64,000 nucleotides of DNA from Thermoplasmata archaeon (GCA_021802125.1 JAKAAX010000003.1:17788-81787), one strand, 5' to 3'; counted from the stretch's first letter, positions 16,666 to 25,626 are shown. The notes: generated by a model from the sequence alone, not told the origin. Translations and numbers: made by a program.

Positions 16666-18594
16666 CTAAGGGGGCGGCGGGTAGGGGGGTCCCCCGTAGG
16701 GCGGTGGTGCGTACTGTGGCGGATAGGAACCGTAGGGCGCGACCGGGGCCGCGGGGGGCGCGGCCTGTCCCCCGCCGCTAGAGCTGGGAGGGGCCCGGGA
16801 GAACTTGCCGCGCCGTCGCGACCTCGCCACCAGGAGAAGGATCAAGAGCACGACCCCCACGAGGACCGCCGCCAGCAGGAGCACTCCGGGGTAGCTCGTC
16901 AGGGTCGAGAGCAGCGGAGGCAGCTGGGAAGGGGAAGGGGCGGGGGGTATCGTGACGGTCACCGGGGCGGAGGAGTTGCCGTCTCCCGCGGCGTTGATGG
17001 CGCTCACGTTCAGCTCGTAGGCGACCCCTGCGCTCAGGTTGCCCACGACCTCCAGGGTCGCCGAGGCCGGCACGCGCACGTAGCTCCAGGGGGAGCCGGA
17101 CGCAGCCCGAAGGCCGACCTGGTAGAAGGTCAGCGCGCTTCCGTCGTCATGAGCCGGTGGGTCCCACTGCACCTCCGCCGAGGACGATCCGACCGCGGAG
17201 GCGGTCACGTTCTGGGGAGGATAGGGGACCCCTCGGGGTACGGTGCTGGCCACGGGGGAGGACGGGGGGCTGGGGACCGTTCCGTTCCACGCGGTGACCG
17301 TGGCGTAGACCGAGCTACCGTCCGGCCATGGGAAAGTGTCGGTCGTGCGGGTGCTGCTGCCGACCGAGAGCTGATGCGTGAGGGATGTGGGCGAGCTCCC
17401 GTACTGCACCGAGTAGTTCGTGAGCAGGTAGGCCAGGGATGCCCCCCACCGGACCACGACGGTGTTGTTGGCGGGGGTCAAGGTCACGCTCGAGGGAGCG
17501 GAGGGGACGGAGGATATCGAGGGCACGAAGGGCGTGGCGAGGTTCAGGGAGGGGTCCACGCCCAGCGCCACCTCAGTGGTGGGATCGATGGCGATGCCGT
17601 AGGGGAAGCTGGTCCCTCCCGCGGGTACGACGTTCTGGAGGACCGAGAGGTTGTTCGCCGCGACGACCGCGAGCTCCGAGATGCCCCACACGAGCACCTC
17701 GTCGGTCCCCCCTCCCACGGGGGTCATGTCCTGAAGGGTCGTCATCAGCGGGATGGTGCCGTTGCCGGGCGAACCGACCGTGGTGTCCGGGACGACGCTG
17801 AACTGGTCGTTGCCGTTGCTGCCCGCGACGAACGACTGGGCGCCCGGGACGAACGTGATGGGCAAGGCGGAGGAGATGATCGACCGGTTCCCGATCCATT
17901 GGTGGGTGGTCTCGTTGATGAGCCACAGGTTCTTCGAGCCCGGGGAGCCCGCGGCGACCACCTGGTGAACGGGGTCGATCGCCACGCGGGTCGGACCGGG
18001 GGCGGTAACGGTCGCGACCAGCGCCAAGGTCGCGTAGTCGTAGAACCTCACCCCGACGGTGTCCGTGTAGACCAGGAGCGTCCGGCTGGGGTCCACCGCC
18101 ATTCCCTGAGCGCCGCCGGAGGTGGTGATCGTGCCCACCAGGCCGAGCGACGTGGTGTTGACGATGTAGATCTCCCCGTTGTTCCCGCCGGAGACGAAGG
18201 CCAGCTGCCGAGCGCTGTCCACCACGACCCGGCAGTAGCTGCCAAGGGGGAGGCTCACGGACCCGGCGGAGGTCCAGGTCCCCTCGTTCACCACTTGTAG
18301 CCCCGAGGTCGAGGCCACGTCGAAGGTGTTGTGGTAGGCGTCGAACGCGACCCCGTACCCCCCGCCGTTGAAGGGGGTCCCCGAGCGGTAGGAGATGAGG
18401 TTCGCCGGGTGCGCGACGACGGAAGGCGAGGGGGAGGGCCCGCGTACGTCGGTCGGAACCGCGGCCCTCGGCAAGGCGGCGGCGTGGATAGACGGGGTGG
18501 GAAGCCCCACCAGGAGCAGCGCCACGCACGCGAGCAACGCGATCTTTGCGAGCCGGGCCGCCGATGGAACGGGCAGGAAAGGCCCATCGTTCAT
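16666..18594 (-). CDS. Propeller/FN3 surface protein, shorter paralogue of the 11995 gene product
   Basis: The 642-residue protein has a signal peptide (about 15-33), a propeller region clearly homologous to that of the 11995 gene (shared GGGYGVAFDAYH and SGLQVVNEGTWTS), two FN3 domains and a transmembrane helix (about 560-582: LLLAAVLVGVVLLILLLVA followed by RSRRRGKF). The cytoplasmic tail is about 60 residues of Pro, Tyr, Gly and Ala (YGSYPPQY, PPPYGGPPYP). The winged-helix domains of the longer paralogue are absent. The two genes converge with only 72 nt between stops. It may share a ligand with, or partner, the larger protein. Confidence 0.83.
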   Translation of the reverse strand: MNDGPFLPVPSAARLAKIALLACVALLLVGLPTPSIHAAALPRAAVPTDVRGPSPSPSVVAHPANLISYRSGTPFNGGGYGVAFDAYHNTFDVASTSGLQVVNEGTWTSAGSVSLPLGSYCRVVVDSARQLAFVSGGNNGEIYIVNTTSLGLVGTITTSGGAQGMAVDPSRTLLVYTDTVGVRFYDYATLALVATVTAPGPTRVAIDPVHQVVAAGSPGSKNLWLINETTHQWIGNRSIISSALPITFVPGAQSFVAGSNGNDQFSVVPDTTVGSPGNGTIPLMTTLQDMTPVGGGTDEVLVWGISELAVVAANNLSVLQNVVPAGGTSFPYGIAIDPTTEVALGVDPSLNLATPFVPSISSVPSAPSSVTLTPANNTVVVRWGASLAYLLTNYSVQYGSSPTSLTHQLSVGSSTRTTDTFPWPDGSSVYATVTAWNGTVPSPPSSPVASTVPRGVPYPPQNVTASAVGSSSAEVQWDPPAHDDGSALTFYQVGLRAASGSPWSYVRVPASATLEVVGNLSAGVAYELNVSAINAAGDGNSSAPVTVTIPPAPSPSQLPPLLSTLTSYPGVLLLAAVLVGVVLLILLLVARSRRRGKFSRAPPSSSGGGQAAPPAAPVAPYGSYPPQYAPPPYGGPPYPPPP

Positions 18595-18729
18595 GGCGTC
18601 GGAAAGGCACGGACCCCTTGATGAACCCCTACGGTCCGTGAATTCTTCCCGAAACCGGACGGACCTGGGGGGGCCACGCGCTCCGGGCCCAGGAAGCAGG
18701 GTGGCGCAGGAAGGGTCCGCAGCCCCGAC

Positions 18730-19938
18730 CTAGGCGAACATGCCGACGGTCTCTTTGCCGGTGTCTTCCTCGCCGATGACCTTCTCGATGGCGCGCTCGA
18801 AATCGGCCATGTTGACCGCGTCGCGCTCCTCCCGGATGGCCCACATGCCGGCCTCCGTGCAGATCGACTTGATGTCGGCGCCGGTGCAGCCGTCGCACCG
18901 GGCGGCCAGCGCCTCCCAGTCAACAGCATCCTTCAGGCTCATCGCCTTGGAGTGGATCTTGAAGATCTCGACGCGGCCCTGGAACGTGGGCACCGGGATC
19001 TCGACGATGCGGTCGAAGCGGCCGGGGCGCAGCAGCGCCTCGTCCAGGATGTCGGGGCGGTTCGTCGCCGCGGTGATCTTCACGTTCGAGAGCGGCTCGA
19101 ACCCGTCCATCTCCGCGAGGAGCTGCATCAGGGTGCGCTGGACCTCGCGGTCACCGGAGGTCGCGACCTCCAGACGCTTCGCGCCGATCGAATCGATCTC
19201 GTCGATGAAGATGATCGTCGGGGCCTTCTCCCGCGCCAGCTGGAAGAGCTCGCGCACGAGCCGGGCGCCCTCTCCGATGTACTTCTGGACGAGCTCGCTT
19301 CCCACGAGCCGGATGAACGTCGCGTGGGTGTGGTGAGCGACGGCCTTCGCGATCATGGTCTTCCCCGTTCCCGGGGGACCGATCAGGAGGACGCCCTTCG
19401 GGGGCTCGACCCCGACCTTCCGGTAGAGCTCCCCGCGCAGCAGGGGATACTCGACCGCTTCCCGGATCTCGCGGATCTGCTCGCCGAGCCCGCCGATGTC
19501 GTCGTAGGCGATCGTGGGGCGGGAGACGATCTCGCTCGCGGTGACGAGCGGGTCGAGCGAAGCGGGGAGGACACCCATGACGGCCAGCGTCTGCTTGTTG
19601 AGCGCGACCCGGCTTCCCACGGAGATCTTCTCGTGCTCGACGGTCTCCGCCGCGTTCACGACGAAGTCCGGTCCCGTCGAGCTCTTCACGACGAGCCGTC
19701 CGTCCGTGAGCACGTCGCGGACCGTCCCGACGATCAGCGGGGGATAGCGGAGCCGGTCGAGCTCGGTCTTGAGACGCTTGACCTCGCGCTGGAGCCGGAG
19801 GATCTCCGCCTCCATGTAGTGCCGCTCGCTCTCGACACGCTTGATCGCCTCGGCGAGCTGGTTGTTCCGGAGCTCGAGGAAGTTGAGACGGTCGTCGGTC
19901 TCCTCCCGGTTCGGAGGAGCCGCTTCATCCTCGGCCAT
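18730..19938 (-). CDS. pan: Proteasome-activating nucleotidase (PAN)
   Basis: The 402-residue AAA+ ATPase unfolds substrates and feeds them into the 20S proteasome. It has an N-terminal coiled coil (about 17-65), an OB domain, Walker A GPPGTGKT at 187-194, Walker B IIFIDEID at 242-249, and the second region of homology ATNRPDILDEALLRPGRFDR. The C-terminus ends MFA, a Phe variant of the HbYX docking motif. The frame extends upstream to 20040, but a TATA box (20001-20010) falls inside that extension, so ATG 19938 (MAEDEAAPP) is preferred. The beta subunit of its partner protease is at 61597-62292. Confidence 0.95.
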   Translation of the reverse strand: MAEDEAAPPNREETDDRLNFLELRNNQLAEAIKRVESERHYMEAEILRLQREVKRLKTELDRLRYPPLIVGTVRDVLTDGRLVVKSSTGPDFVVNAAETVEHEKISVGSRVALNKQTLAVMGVLPASLDPLVTASEIVSRPTIAYDDIGGLGEQIREIREAVEYPLLRGELYRKVGVEPPKGVLLIGPPGTGKTMIAKAVAHHTHATFIRLVGSELVQKYIGEGARLVRELFQLAREKAPTIIFIDEIDSIGAKRLEVATSGDREVQRTLMQLLAEMDGFEPLSNVKITAATNRPDILDEALLRPGRFDRIVEIPVPTFQGRVEIFKIHSKAMSLKDAVDWEALAARCDGCTGADIKSICTEAGMWAIREERDAVNMADFERAIEKVIGEEDTGKETVGMFA

Positions 19939-20000
19939 GTATGCGTCCGTGTCCCCGAGGGCCCTCTCCGGAGGTGCCCGCCCTCGAAGACACGTCTCTG

Positions 20001-20010
20001 GGCTATAAAG
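20001..20010 (-). promoter_or_regulatory. TATA box of pan
   Basis: CTTTATAGCC on the minus strand is a near-consensus archaeal box A. It lies about 65 nt upstream of the ATG at 19938, predicting a leader of about 40 nt. Confidence 0.6.
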
Positions 20011-20114
20011 CGGCGCTCCGATACTTGAGGATACGCTCAATTTTGACGACCCGAGGGCGCCAGGTCTGACCCGCCACGACTTGGCGCGGCTGCGAGGGCC
20101 GCCCTCCGTTCACC

Positions 20115-20122
20115 TTCTATAG
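20115..20122 (+). promoter_or_regulatory. TATA box of the pantoate kinase gene
   Basis: TTCTATAG is centred 26 nt upstream of the ATG at 20145, the spacing expected for a leaderless transcript starting there. Confidence 0.5.
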
Positions 20123-20144
20123 CTTTCCGATGGTGCGGGCCTCG

Positions 20145-21077
20145 ATGTTCCCTGCGGTCCCTGGGACCGGCTCCTGGGCGGCCGCTTTCGCTCCCGGACA
20201 CGTGACCGGCATCTTCGAGCCGGTCCTGACCTCCCGCGACCCGCTGGCTCGTGGGTCCATCGGGGCCGGGGTCGTCCTGGACATCGGAGCGAGGGCCCGA
20301 GCGGAGGTCTGGCCGGTCCGGCCCGGCCACGGACGGGTCGAACTCTGCGAGCGGGGACGGCCCACCCACCTCCCGATCACCGAGCGCGCGCTCTCTTGGT
20401 TGCCGGGGGCGTCCGACCATCTCCTCCGGGTCGACCTGACCCACGAACTGCCCGTGAGCCAGGGGCTCAGCATGAGCGCGGCGGGGGCCCTCGCGGCGAG
20501 CCTGGCCGTGTCGGCGGCGATGGGTGCGCCCCCCGAGGCCGCGTACTCCGCCGCCCATCGCGCCGAGCTCGAGATGCACGGTGGGCTGGGCGGGGTCCCG
20601 GCGATCCTCGGCGGAGGTCTCGAGGTCCGTCGCGCCCCCGGACTGCCCCCGCACGGCCGGATCGAGCGAACCCCGATGGAGATGGGGTTCTTCCTGGGGA
20701 CCACCGGGGCCCCGATGCCCTCCCCTCCGCTCCTCTCCGACCCCGCCTTCCTCCAACGGGTCAGCGCAGCCGCGCGACGTTGGATCGACTCGTTGGGGTC
20801 CCCTCCCCTCTCGTGGGAGTCGACGATCCAGGTGTTCGAGCACTTCACGGACGACCTCGGCCTCGCCCCTCCGGCCCTCCGCTCCGTCATCGAGGAGCTG
20901 CGGCGAGGGGGCTGCCACGCGGCCCAAGCGATGCTGGGGAACACCCTCCTGGTCTGGGCGGCGGACGAGGATGGGGAGGCGCAGCTGCTCGCCACGCTCC
21001 GGCGTGCCCACCTCACGCCGTGGCGGGTGCACGTGGGCGACCGCGGCGCGGGCCTGGTCCCGCTCCACCCGCGCTGA
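20145..21077 (+). CDS. Pantoate kinase (GHMP kinase superfamily)
   Basis: The 310-residue protein matches archaeal pantoate kinase, which phosphorylates pantoate to 4-phosphopantoate on the archaeal route to coenzyme A. Landmarks are the N-terminal AFAPGHVTGIF, an early GAGVVLDIG strand, the GHMP Gly-rich phosphate loop VSQGLSMSAAGALAAS and the following GLGGVPAILGGG. The C-terminal third is typical GHMP substrate-binding fold. An ATG at 20130 is also in frame, but the TATA spacing favours 20145. It is divergent from pan. The partner enzyme, phosphopantothenate synthetase, is not in the window. Confidence 0.82.
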   Translation: MFPAVPGTGSWAAAFAPGHVTGIFEPVLTSRDPLARGSIGAGVVLDIGARARAEVWPVRPGHGRVELCERGRPTHLPITERALSWLPGASDHLLRVDLTHELPVSQGLSMSAAGALAASLAVSAAMGAPPEAAYSAAHRAELEMHGGLGGVPAILGGGLEVRRAPGLPPHGRIERTPMEMGFFLGTTGAPMPSPPLLSDPAFLQRVSAAARRWIDSLGSPPLSWESTIQVFEHFTDDLGLAPPALRSVIEELRRGGCHAAQAMLGNTLLVWAADEDGEAQLLATLRRAHLTPWRVHVGDRGAGLVPLHPR

Positions 21078-21191
21078 TCCCGGGCTCCGTGACTCCCCGG
21101 ACGGGGGTCCCTACCCCCCTTCCACCCCTCCGCCCGGCTGGGGGTTTTCGCTCAAAAGGCTCAAGAACCATTCGCTCTCACGGGGGGACCC

Positions 21192-21929
21192 ATGACCCGC
21201 AAGCCCAACCGCATGTACCGGGAGATCGAGGGTCAGATCTACACCCGCACCGAGTACATGGGCGGTATCCCTCACTGCCGCATCACGCAGTTCGACACCG
21301 GTAACGTCCACCAGCAGTACAAGTTCCGCTTCACCCTGCGCGCCGAGGAGGCCGGGAACGTCCAGGACCGCGCGCTCGAAGCCGCCCGCGTCTCCATCGT
21401 CCGTGTCATGGACAAGGCCGCTTCCAACAACTTCCACATCAAGGTGCGAAGGTACCCCCACGCGATCCTCCGCGAACACAAAATGGCCACGGGGGCGGGG
21501 GCTGACCGTATCTCCGACGGGATGCGCGGAGCCTTCGGCAAGCCCGTAGGGCACGCCGTGCGCGCCCAGATCGGCGAGCCGCTCATCACGCTCTCCTGCC
21601 GTTCCGAGAACATCCCCGAGGCGAAGGAGGCCGTCAGGAAGGCCTCCTGCAAGCTTCCGATGCCCATCCGCGTCGAGGTCCTCGAGAGAAAGGACTTCGT
21701 CGAAGAGGTCCGCGCCGCCGCCGTCGCTCCCATCATCGAGGAGAAGAAGAAGGAGGAAGCCGTCCCCGCCGAGGGCGCCGCCGCCGAGGGCGCCACCGAG
21801 GAGAAGAAGGAGGAGGGCGCCGCGGGAAAGAAGGACGAGGCCGCCGCCGGGAAGAAGGGGGAGGCCGGCAAGAAGGCCGAGCCCGCCAAGGCCGAGGCCG
21901 CGAAGGCCCCGGCGAAGAAGGGGAAGTAG
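21192..21929 (+). CDS. rpl10e: Ribosomal protein L10e (uL16) with a long Lys/Glu/Ala tail
   Basis: Residues 1 to about 180 are archaeal L10e, the large-subunit protein near the A-site and peptidyl-transferase region: KPNRMYREIEGQIYTRTEYM at the start, then DTGNVHQQYKF, NNFHIKVRRYPHAILREHKM and GADRISDGMRGAFGKPVG. The usual archaeal protein is about 175 residues. Here residues from about 183 to 245 form an added low-complexity tail of EEKKKEE, AAAEGA and GKKDEA units. No break in frame or composition marks the junction, so the tail looks genuine. The gene follows the pantoate kinase gene by 114 nt. Confidence 0.93.
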   Translation: MTRKPNRMYREIEGQIYTRTEYMGGIPHCRITQFDTGNVHQQYKFRFTLRAEEAGNVQDRALEAARVSIVRVMDKAASNNFHIKVRRYPHAILREHKMATGAGADRISDGMRGAFGKPVGHAVRAQIGEPLITLSCRSENIPEAKEAVRKASCKLPMPIRVEVLERKDFVEEVRAAAVAPIIEEKKKEEAVPAEGAAAEGATEEKKEEGAAGKKDEAAAGKKGEAGKKAEPAKAEAAKAPAKKGK

Positions 21930-22115
21930 GCCTCCGGCCCGCTCCCCTCCTTCGCCCCCGCTCCTTCCTCGCCCCCCGACCACCGCGCAGGGTCGTCATC
22001 CTCGTGGACCGGGCGGGATTTGGGGTCGGAGCTGGGGGCTCTCGGGCTCGGGCGAGGATTATCCTCTCAGGCCACCTGACGCCCCGTCGAACCCCTGGAG
22101 GAACGGTAGAGGACC

Positions 22116-23264
22116 ATGGAGCTCGCGGACGAAGGGGCGACCTTCTGCGTGCGGTGCGGGTCGACGACCCCGCCGTTCATCGGCGCAGAGTGCGTGCCCT
22201 GCTTCAGTCGCAACACCCCGCTCGCCTCCCTCCCCCCCTACGTCGATGTGGTGCTCTGTTCCACGTGCGGCTCGCGCCAGGTCGGCAACCACTGGGAGAA
22301 GGCCCGCGGCCCGAACCCCGAGGAGGTCCGCCGCTCCGACCTGGATCCCCAGGTCCGCGTCTCGCCCCCCGGTAGGCTGCTCCGCGCCACCTGGGAGGTG
22401 TCTGGGCAGAACCCGAGGCTCCGCCAGGTGGAAGCGAAGCTCCTGGTCGAGGTGGAGGGGAGCCAGATCGAGGTTCCCGCCCGGACCGAGGTGCACATCA
22501 TCCTGCACAGCTGCCCGGATTGCAGCCGTCGAGGGGGCCACTACTTCACCTCCCGCATCCAGATCCGAAGCGCGGAGGAGGGCTCGCCGCGCGCCCTCAA
22601 GGAGTTCAAGCCCTGGGCCCTCCAGATCTGGCACTCGCACCTGAAGGCCTGCTCCGAGGTGCAGCGTGAGGCGGTCTCGCGGGAGGAGGAGCTCAAGGAG
22701 GGGTGGGACATCTTCTTCAGCGATACCGCGGCCGCCCGCGCCGTCGCGCGCTCCTTCAAGGCGCGCTCGAGCGCCCAGGTGAAGGAGTCCGCCTCGCTCT
22801 GGGGAGTGAAGAACGGTCGCGAGGTCCACCGCGTGACGTTCCTCATGCGTCTGCCCCCCGTCGGGATCGGGGACCACCTGGAGCAGGGCGGGAGGCTGTG
22901 GGAGGTCTTCTCGTTGGGAGAGAAGGGCGGGGTGGAGATGCGGGACGTCCAGGACGGGGCCCAGCGACGGGTCGAGAACGAGGAGGTCGCCCGGATGCGC
23001 CTGGTCTCGGGGCCGGAGGGCCGCACCTCCCTCGCGCTCCTACGCCCCCCTCGAGGTCCTCCGTTCGTCCGAGACCCCACCTCCGGAGATCAGCTCCCTC
23101 TCTACGGGGACCTCCCGCCGGTGCCGGCAACCGCGGGGAAGCTCCCTCCTGGGGAGACCGTGACCGAACCCACGCTGCCCTTCGTCTTGGGGAAGCGGGA
23201 GGCCTGGTGGGCCCCTCGCGGGGGCCGCCCGGCTCGTGACGCCCGGCACCAGTCGAAAAGATAG
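22116..23264 (+). CDS. nmd3: NMD3-family ribosome biogenesis protein
   Basis: The 382-residue protein begins with zinc-binding cysteine pairs, FCVRCGS and CVPCF, then CSTCGSRQVGNHW, and a later SCPDCSRRGGHYF. This is the NMD3 N-terminal signature. In eukaryotes NMD3 is the 60S export adaptor; archaeal homologues lack export roles and are thought to act in large-subunit maturation. The middle has the expected SFKARSSAQVKESASLWGVKNG segment. The C-terminal 80 residues are Pro/Arg-rich and less conserved. The neighbourhood next to L10e fits, since NMD3 and uL16 act together in late 60S assembly. Confidence 0.85.
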   Translation: MELADEGATFCVRCGSTTPPFIGAECVPCFSRNTPLASLPPYVDVVLCSTCGSRQVGNHWEKARGPNPEEVRRSDLDPQVRVSPPGRLLRATWEVSGQNPRLRQVEAKLLVEVEGSQIEVPARTEVHIILHSCPDCSRRGGHYFTSRIQIRSAEEGSPRALKEFKPWALQIWHSHLKACSEVQREAVSREEELKEGWDIFFSDTAAARAVARSFKARSSAQVKESASLWGVKNGREVHRVTFLMRLPPVGIGDHLEQGGRLWEVFSLGEKGGVEMRDVQDGAQRRVENEEVARMRLVSGPEGRTSLALLRPPRGPPFVRDPTSGDQLPLYGDLPPVPATAGKLPPGETVTEPTLPFVLGKREAWWAPRGGRPARDARHQSKR

Positions 23265-23272
23265 TATTTTAA
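23262..23272 (+). promoter_or_regulatory. TATA box of sepF
   Basis: TAGTATTTTAA overlaps the last codons of the NMD3 gene. A transcript start at about 23293 would give a 15-nt leader before ATG 23308. Confidence 0.55.
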
Positions 23273-23307
23273 CGGCACCCTCGCTCGCTTACGCCAGGGA
23301 ACCGCCC

Positions 23308-23682
23308 ATGTCGAAGATCAGCCTCCTCCGGAAGCACGACGACGAGACGCTCGAAGAGACCCAGGTGTTGGACCTAGGGTCCATGCACTGGGAGGACGAA
23401 CAGGCCGCGCTGGCCAACGCGCGGTCGACGATACGCTGCGCGGAGATCTTCCGCTTCGAGGACCTGCAGACGATCACCAAGTACGCCTACGGCGGGGATG
23501 TCGTCCTTCTGGACTACACCTCCATCGCCAACGACCAGGTGACGCTGAACCGGATGAACGCGGAGCTCAAGAACGTCATCCGCGACACCGGCGGCGACGT
23601 CGCCGGGATCGGAAAGAACCTGATCGCGATCACCCCTTCCGGGATCAAGATCGACCGCCACAAGGTGCGCGCGGGCTACTAG
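23308..23682 (+). CDS. sepF: Archaeal SepF-like cell-division protein
   Basis: The 124-residue protein matches archaeal SepF (DUF552 family), the membrane anchor that recruits FtsZ. It has a short N-terminal segment (MSKISLLRKHD) that may act as membrane-targeting helix. A globular domain with GGDVVLLDYTSIANDQVTLNRM leads to the hallmark GGDVAGIGKNLIAITPSGIKIDR near the C-terminus. The longer frame from 23236 includes the TATA box, so 23308 is the start. FtsZ is not in the window. A UUCG-capped hairpin follows the stop. Confidence 0.87.
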   Translation: MSKISLLRKHDDETLEETQVLDLGSMHWEDEQAALANARSTIRCAEIFRFEDLQTITKYAYGGDVVLLDYTSIANDQVTLNRMNAELKNVIRDTGGDVAGIGKNLIAITPSGIKIDRHKVRAGY

Positions 23683-23699
23683 GTCCGCCGCGCGCCGGA

Positions 23700-23719
23700 G
23701 CGCTCCCTTCGGGGAGCGC
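23700..23719 (+). terminator. Perfect 8-bp hairpin with TTCG loop after sepF
   Basis: GCGCTCCC-TTCG-GGGAGCGC begins 17 nt after the sepF stop and is followed by a pyrimidine-rich stretch with CTCTTTTCC (about 23746-23754). The stem and UUCG loop would be exceptionally stable in RNA and could protect or define the 3' end. Confidence 0.45.
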
Positions 23720-23764
23720 CCTGGCCAACCCTTTCCCGCCCGCCCTCTTTTCCTCGATCCTTCT

Positions 23765-23786
23765 GGAGCGTGAGCGCGAACGCTCC
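23765..23786 (+). terminator. Second hairpin downstream of sepF
   Basis: GGAGCGT and ACGCTCC form a 7-bp stem around an 8-nt loop, 45 nt after the first hairpin. The 303-nt gap 23683-23985 holds these two hairpins and the pepA TATA box, and no gene that I can see. Confidence 0.3.
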
Positions 23787-23936
23787 CTTCGGACGCGCAA
23801 GCAGGCGGGCCTCCTCCCGACCGCGCGACCGTTCCCCCCTCTCGGTCCCCCCTCCCCTTCTTCGGCCGCTCCTCGGTCCGCGGGGGGGTTTCGACCGCCC
23901 CGGCCATCGCGGGAGCGCCTCAGGGCCGCTCTCCGC

Positions 23937-23946
23937 AATTTTTTAG
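23937..23946 (+). promoter_or_regulatory. TATA-like box of pepA
   Basis: AATTTTTTAG is isolated in GC-rich sequence, about 45 nt upstream of the aminopeptidase ATG, predicting a leader of about 18 nt. Confidence 0.5.
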
Positions 23947-23985
23947 CCCAATCGGTCTCCCGACACCGGGTCGAGGGAACGAACG

Positions 23986-25512
23986 ATGCAGTGGACCGTG
24001 GAACGTAAGGACGCCTGGGAGACCGATGCGGACGTTGTCCTCGTGGGGCTCCTGGAGGCCGACAAGGACGCTCCCTTCCCCAAGTCCCTCGCGGCGGACG
24101 ACGCCCGGTCCGGTGGGGCCCTCGCGGCGGCCTGGACCCGGGGCGAGGTCCGGGGCAAGCGGGGAGAGATCACCGTGCTCACGCTCACGGGCGGGACCCG
24201 ACGCCTCCTGGTCTTCGGGCTCGGCAAGGCCGAGCGCTACGGCGCGGAGGCCTGCCGTGTCGCCGGGGGCTTCGTGAGCAAGGCTCTCCGGGGCAAGGGT
24301 GGAAAGGTCGGAGCGGTCCGTGCGGCGTCGATCGCCGTCCGGCGCCTGGCCGTCCCCGACGCCCTCGCCGCGTTCGCGGACGGGGCGGAGCTCGCGAGCT
24401 ACGAGTTCAAGCGCTACAAGACGACCCCGCGCCCTGCCCCCCTCGACAACCTGGTCGGGGCGCTGGGCAAGGAGCACGCGGCCGCGGCCGCTTCGGTCCG
24501 CAAGGCCCTGGACCGGCAGCGGCTCATCACGGACAGCGTGCTCTGGTCCCGCGACATCGGGAACCTGGCCGCGGACACCGCCACGCCGGAGTTCCTGGCC
24601 GAACAGGCCCTCTCGCTCGGGAAGGAGTTCGGGCTCAAGGTGACGGTCTTCGACGAGAAGCAGCTCGAGGAGATGGGCTGCGGAGGGATCCTCGCCGTCG
24701 GGGGCGGGTCCACCCACCACCCGCCGAGGATGATCGCCATCGAGTACGCGGGGAAGGGGGCAAGGCCCCCCAAGACCGTGGCGCTCGTGGGGAAGGGGAT
24801 CACCTTCGACTCGGGAGGGATCTCGATCAAGCCCGCCCTTGCCATGGCGGAGATGAAGTTCGACAAGAGCGGGGCCGTCGCGGTCCTCGCCACGATGCGG
24901 GCGGTGGCCCAGCTCAAGGTCGCCCCCCGCGTGGTGGGGGTCATGTGCTGCGCCGAGAACGTCCCGAGCGGTACCGCCTACCGCCCCGGCGACGTCGTTC
25001 GCACCTTCGGAGGCAAGACCATCGAGGTGCTGAACACCGATGCCGAGGGGCGTGTAGTACTCTCTGACGGGCTCTCCTGGGTGAACGCGACCCACAAGCC
25101 GAACGAGATCATCGACCTCGCGACCCTCACGGGCGCCTGCGTCGTCGCGCTCGGCTACGACAACGCGGGGCTCATGGCCACCGACGACCGGCTCGCGGCG
25201 GAGCTGCTGAAGGCCTCCAGCGCCTCGGGGGAACCCCTCTGGCGCATGCCGGTCACCTCGCTCCACCACGAGATGGTGAAGAGCGAGGTCGCGGACGTGA
25301 GGAACTCCACGGAGTCCCCACCCGCCGGGGCCCTCACCGCGGCCGCCTTCCTGTCGGCCTTCGTGGGAGACACGCCCTGGGCCCACCTCGACATCGCGGG
25401 CACCGCCTACGTCAGCGGGGCCGGGGCCCGGTTCGCACCTCCCTACAACCCTGGAGGGTTCAACGGGTTCGGGATCCGTCTCCTCTGCCGCTACCTCAGC
25501 GGCATGGGCTGA
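23986..25512 (+). CDS. pepA: Leucyl aminopeptidase (M17, PepA)
   Basis: The 508-residue protein is an M17 di-metal aminopeptidase that removes N-terminal residues from peptides in the cytosol, probably working on proteasome products. The catalytic domain shows GKGITFDSGGISIKP (from about 269), the metal-binding NTDAEGRVVL at about 350-359 and the later DIAGTAY segment. The N-terminal macrodomain-like region includes LLVFGLGK. Length is normal for the family. A GAGGG sequence in the short leader may be the ribosome-binding site. Confidence 0.93.
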   Translation: MQWTVERKDAWETDADVVLVGLLEADKDAPFPKSLAADDARSGGALAAAWTRGEVRGKRGEITVLTLTGGTRRLLVFGLGKAERYGAEACRVAGGFVSKALRGKGGKVGAVRAASIAVRRLAVPDALAAFADGAELASYEFKRYKTTPRPAPLDNLVGALGKEHAAAAASVRKALDRQRLITDSVLWSRDIGNLAADTATPEFLAEQALSLGKEFGLKVTVFDEKQLEEMGCGGILAVGGGSTHHPPRMIAIEYAGKGARPPKTVALVGKGITFDSGGISIKPALAMAEMKFDKSGAVAVLATMRAVAQLKVAPRVVGVMCCAENVPSGTAYRPGDVVRTFGGKTIEVLNTDAEGRVVLSDGLSWVNATHKPNEIIDLATLTGACVVALGYDNAGLMATDDRLAAELLKASSASGEPLWRMPVTSLHHEMVKSEVADVRNSTESPPAGALTAAAFLSAFVGDTPWAHLDIAGTAYVSGAGARFAPPYNPGGFNGFGIRLLCRYLSGMG

Positions 25513-25626
25513 GCCCTCGGTCCGACCCGACTCCCCCCCCGACCCCCCTTCGCCTCCCCCCCAGTCCGCCCCAAACCCCCATCGCCCCCCGAGAAGGTCC
25601 GGGGAACGGAATGGGGTGGGGGGGAC

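Noticed and set aside
25520..25600. C-rich run after pepA as a possible G-quadruplex element
   Set aside because: The runs are irregular and the area looks like ordinary GC-rich intergenic sequence; weaker than the tract at 62388.
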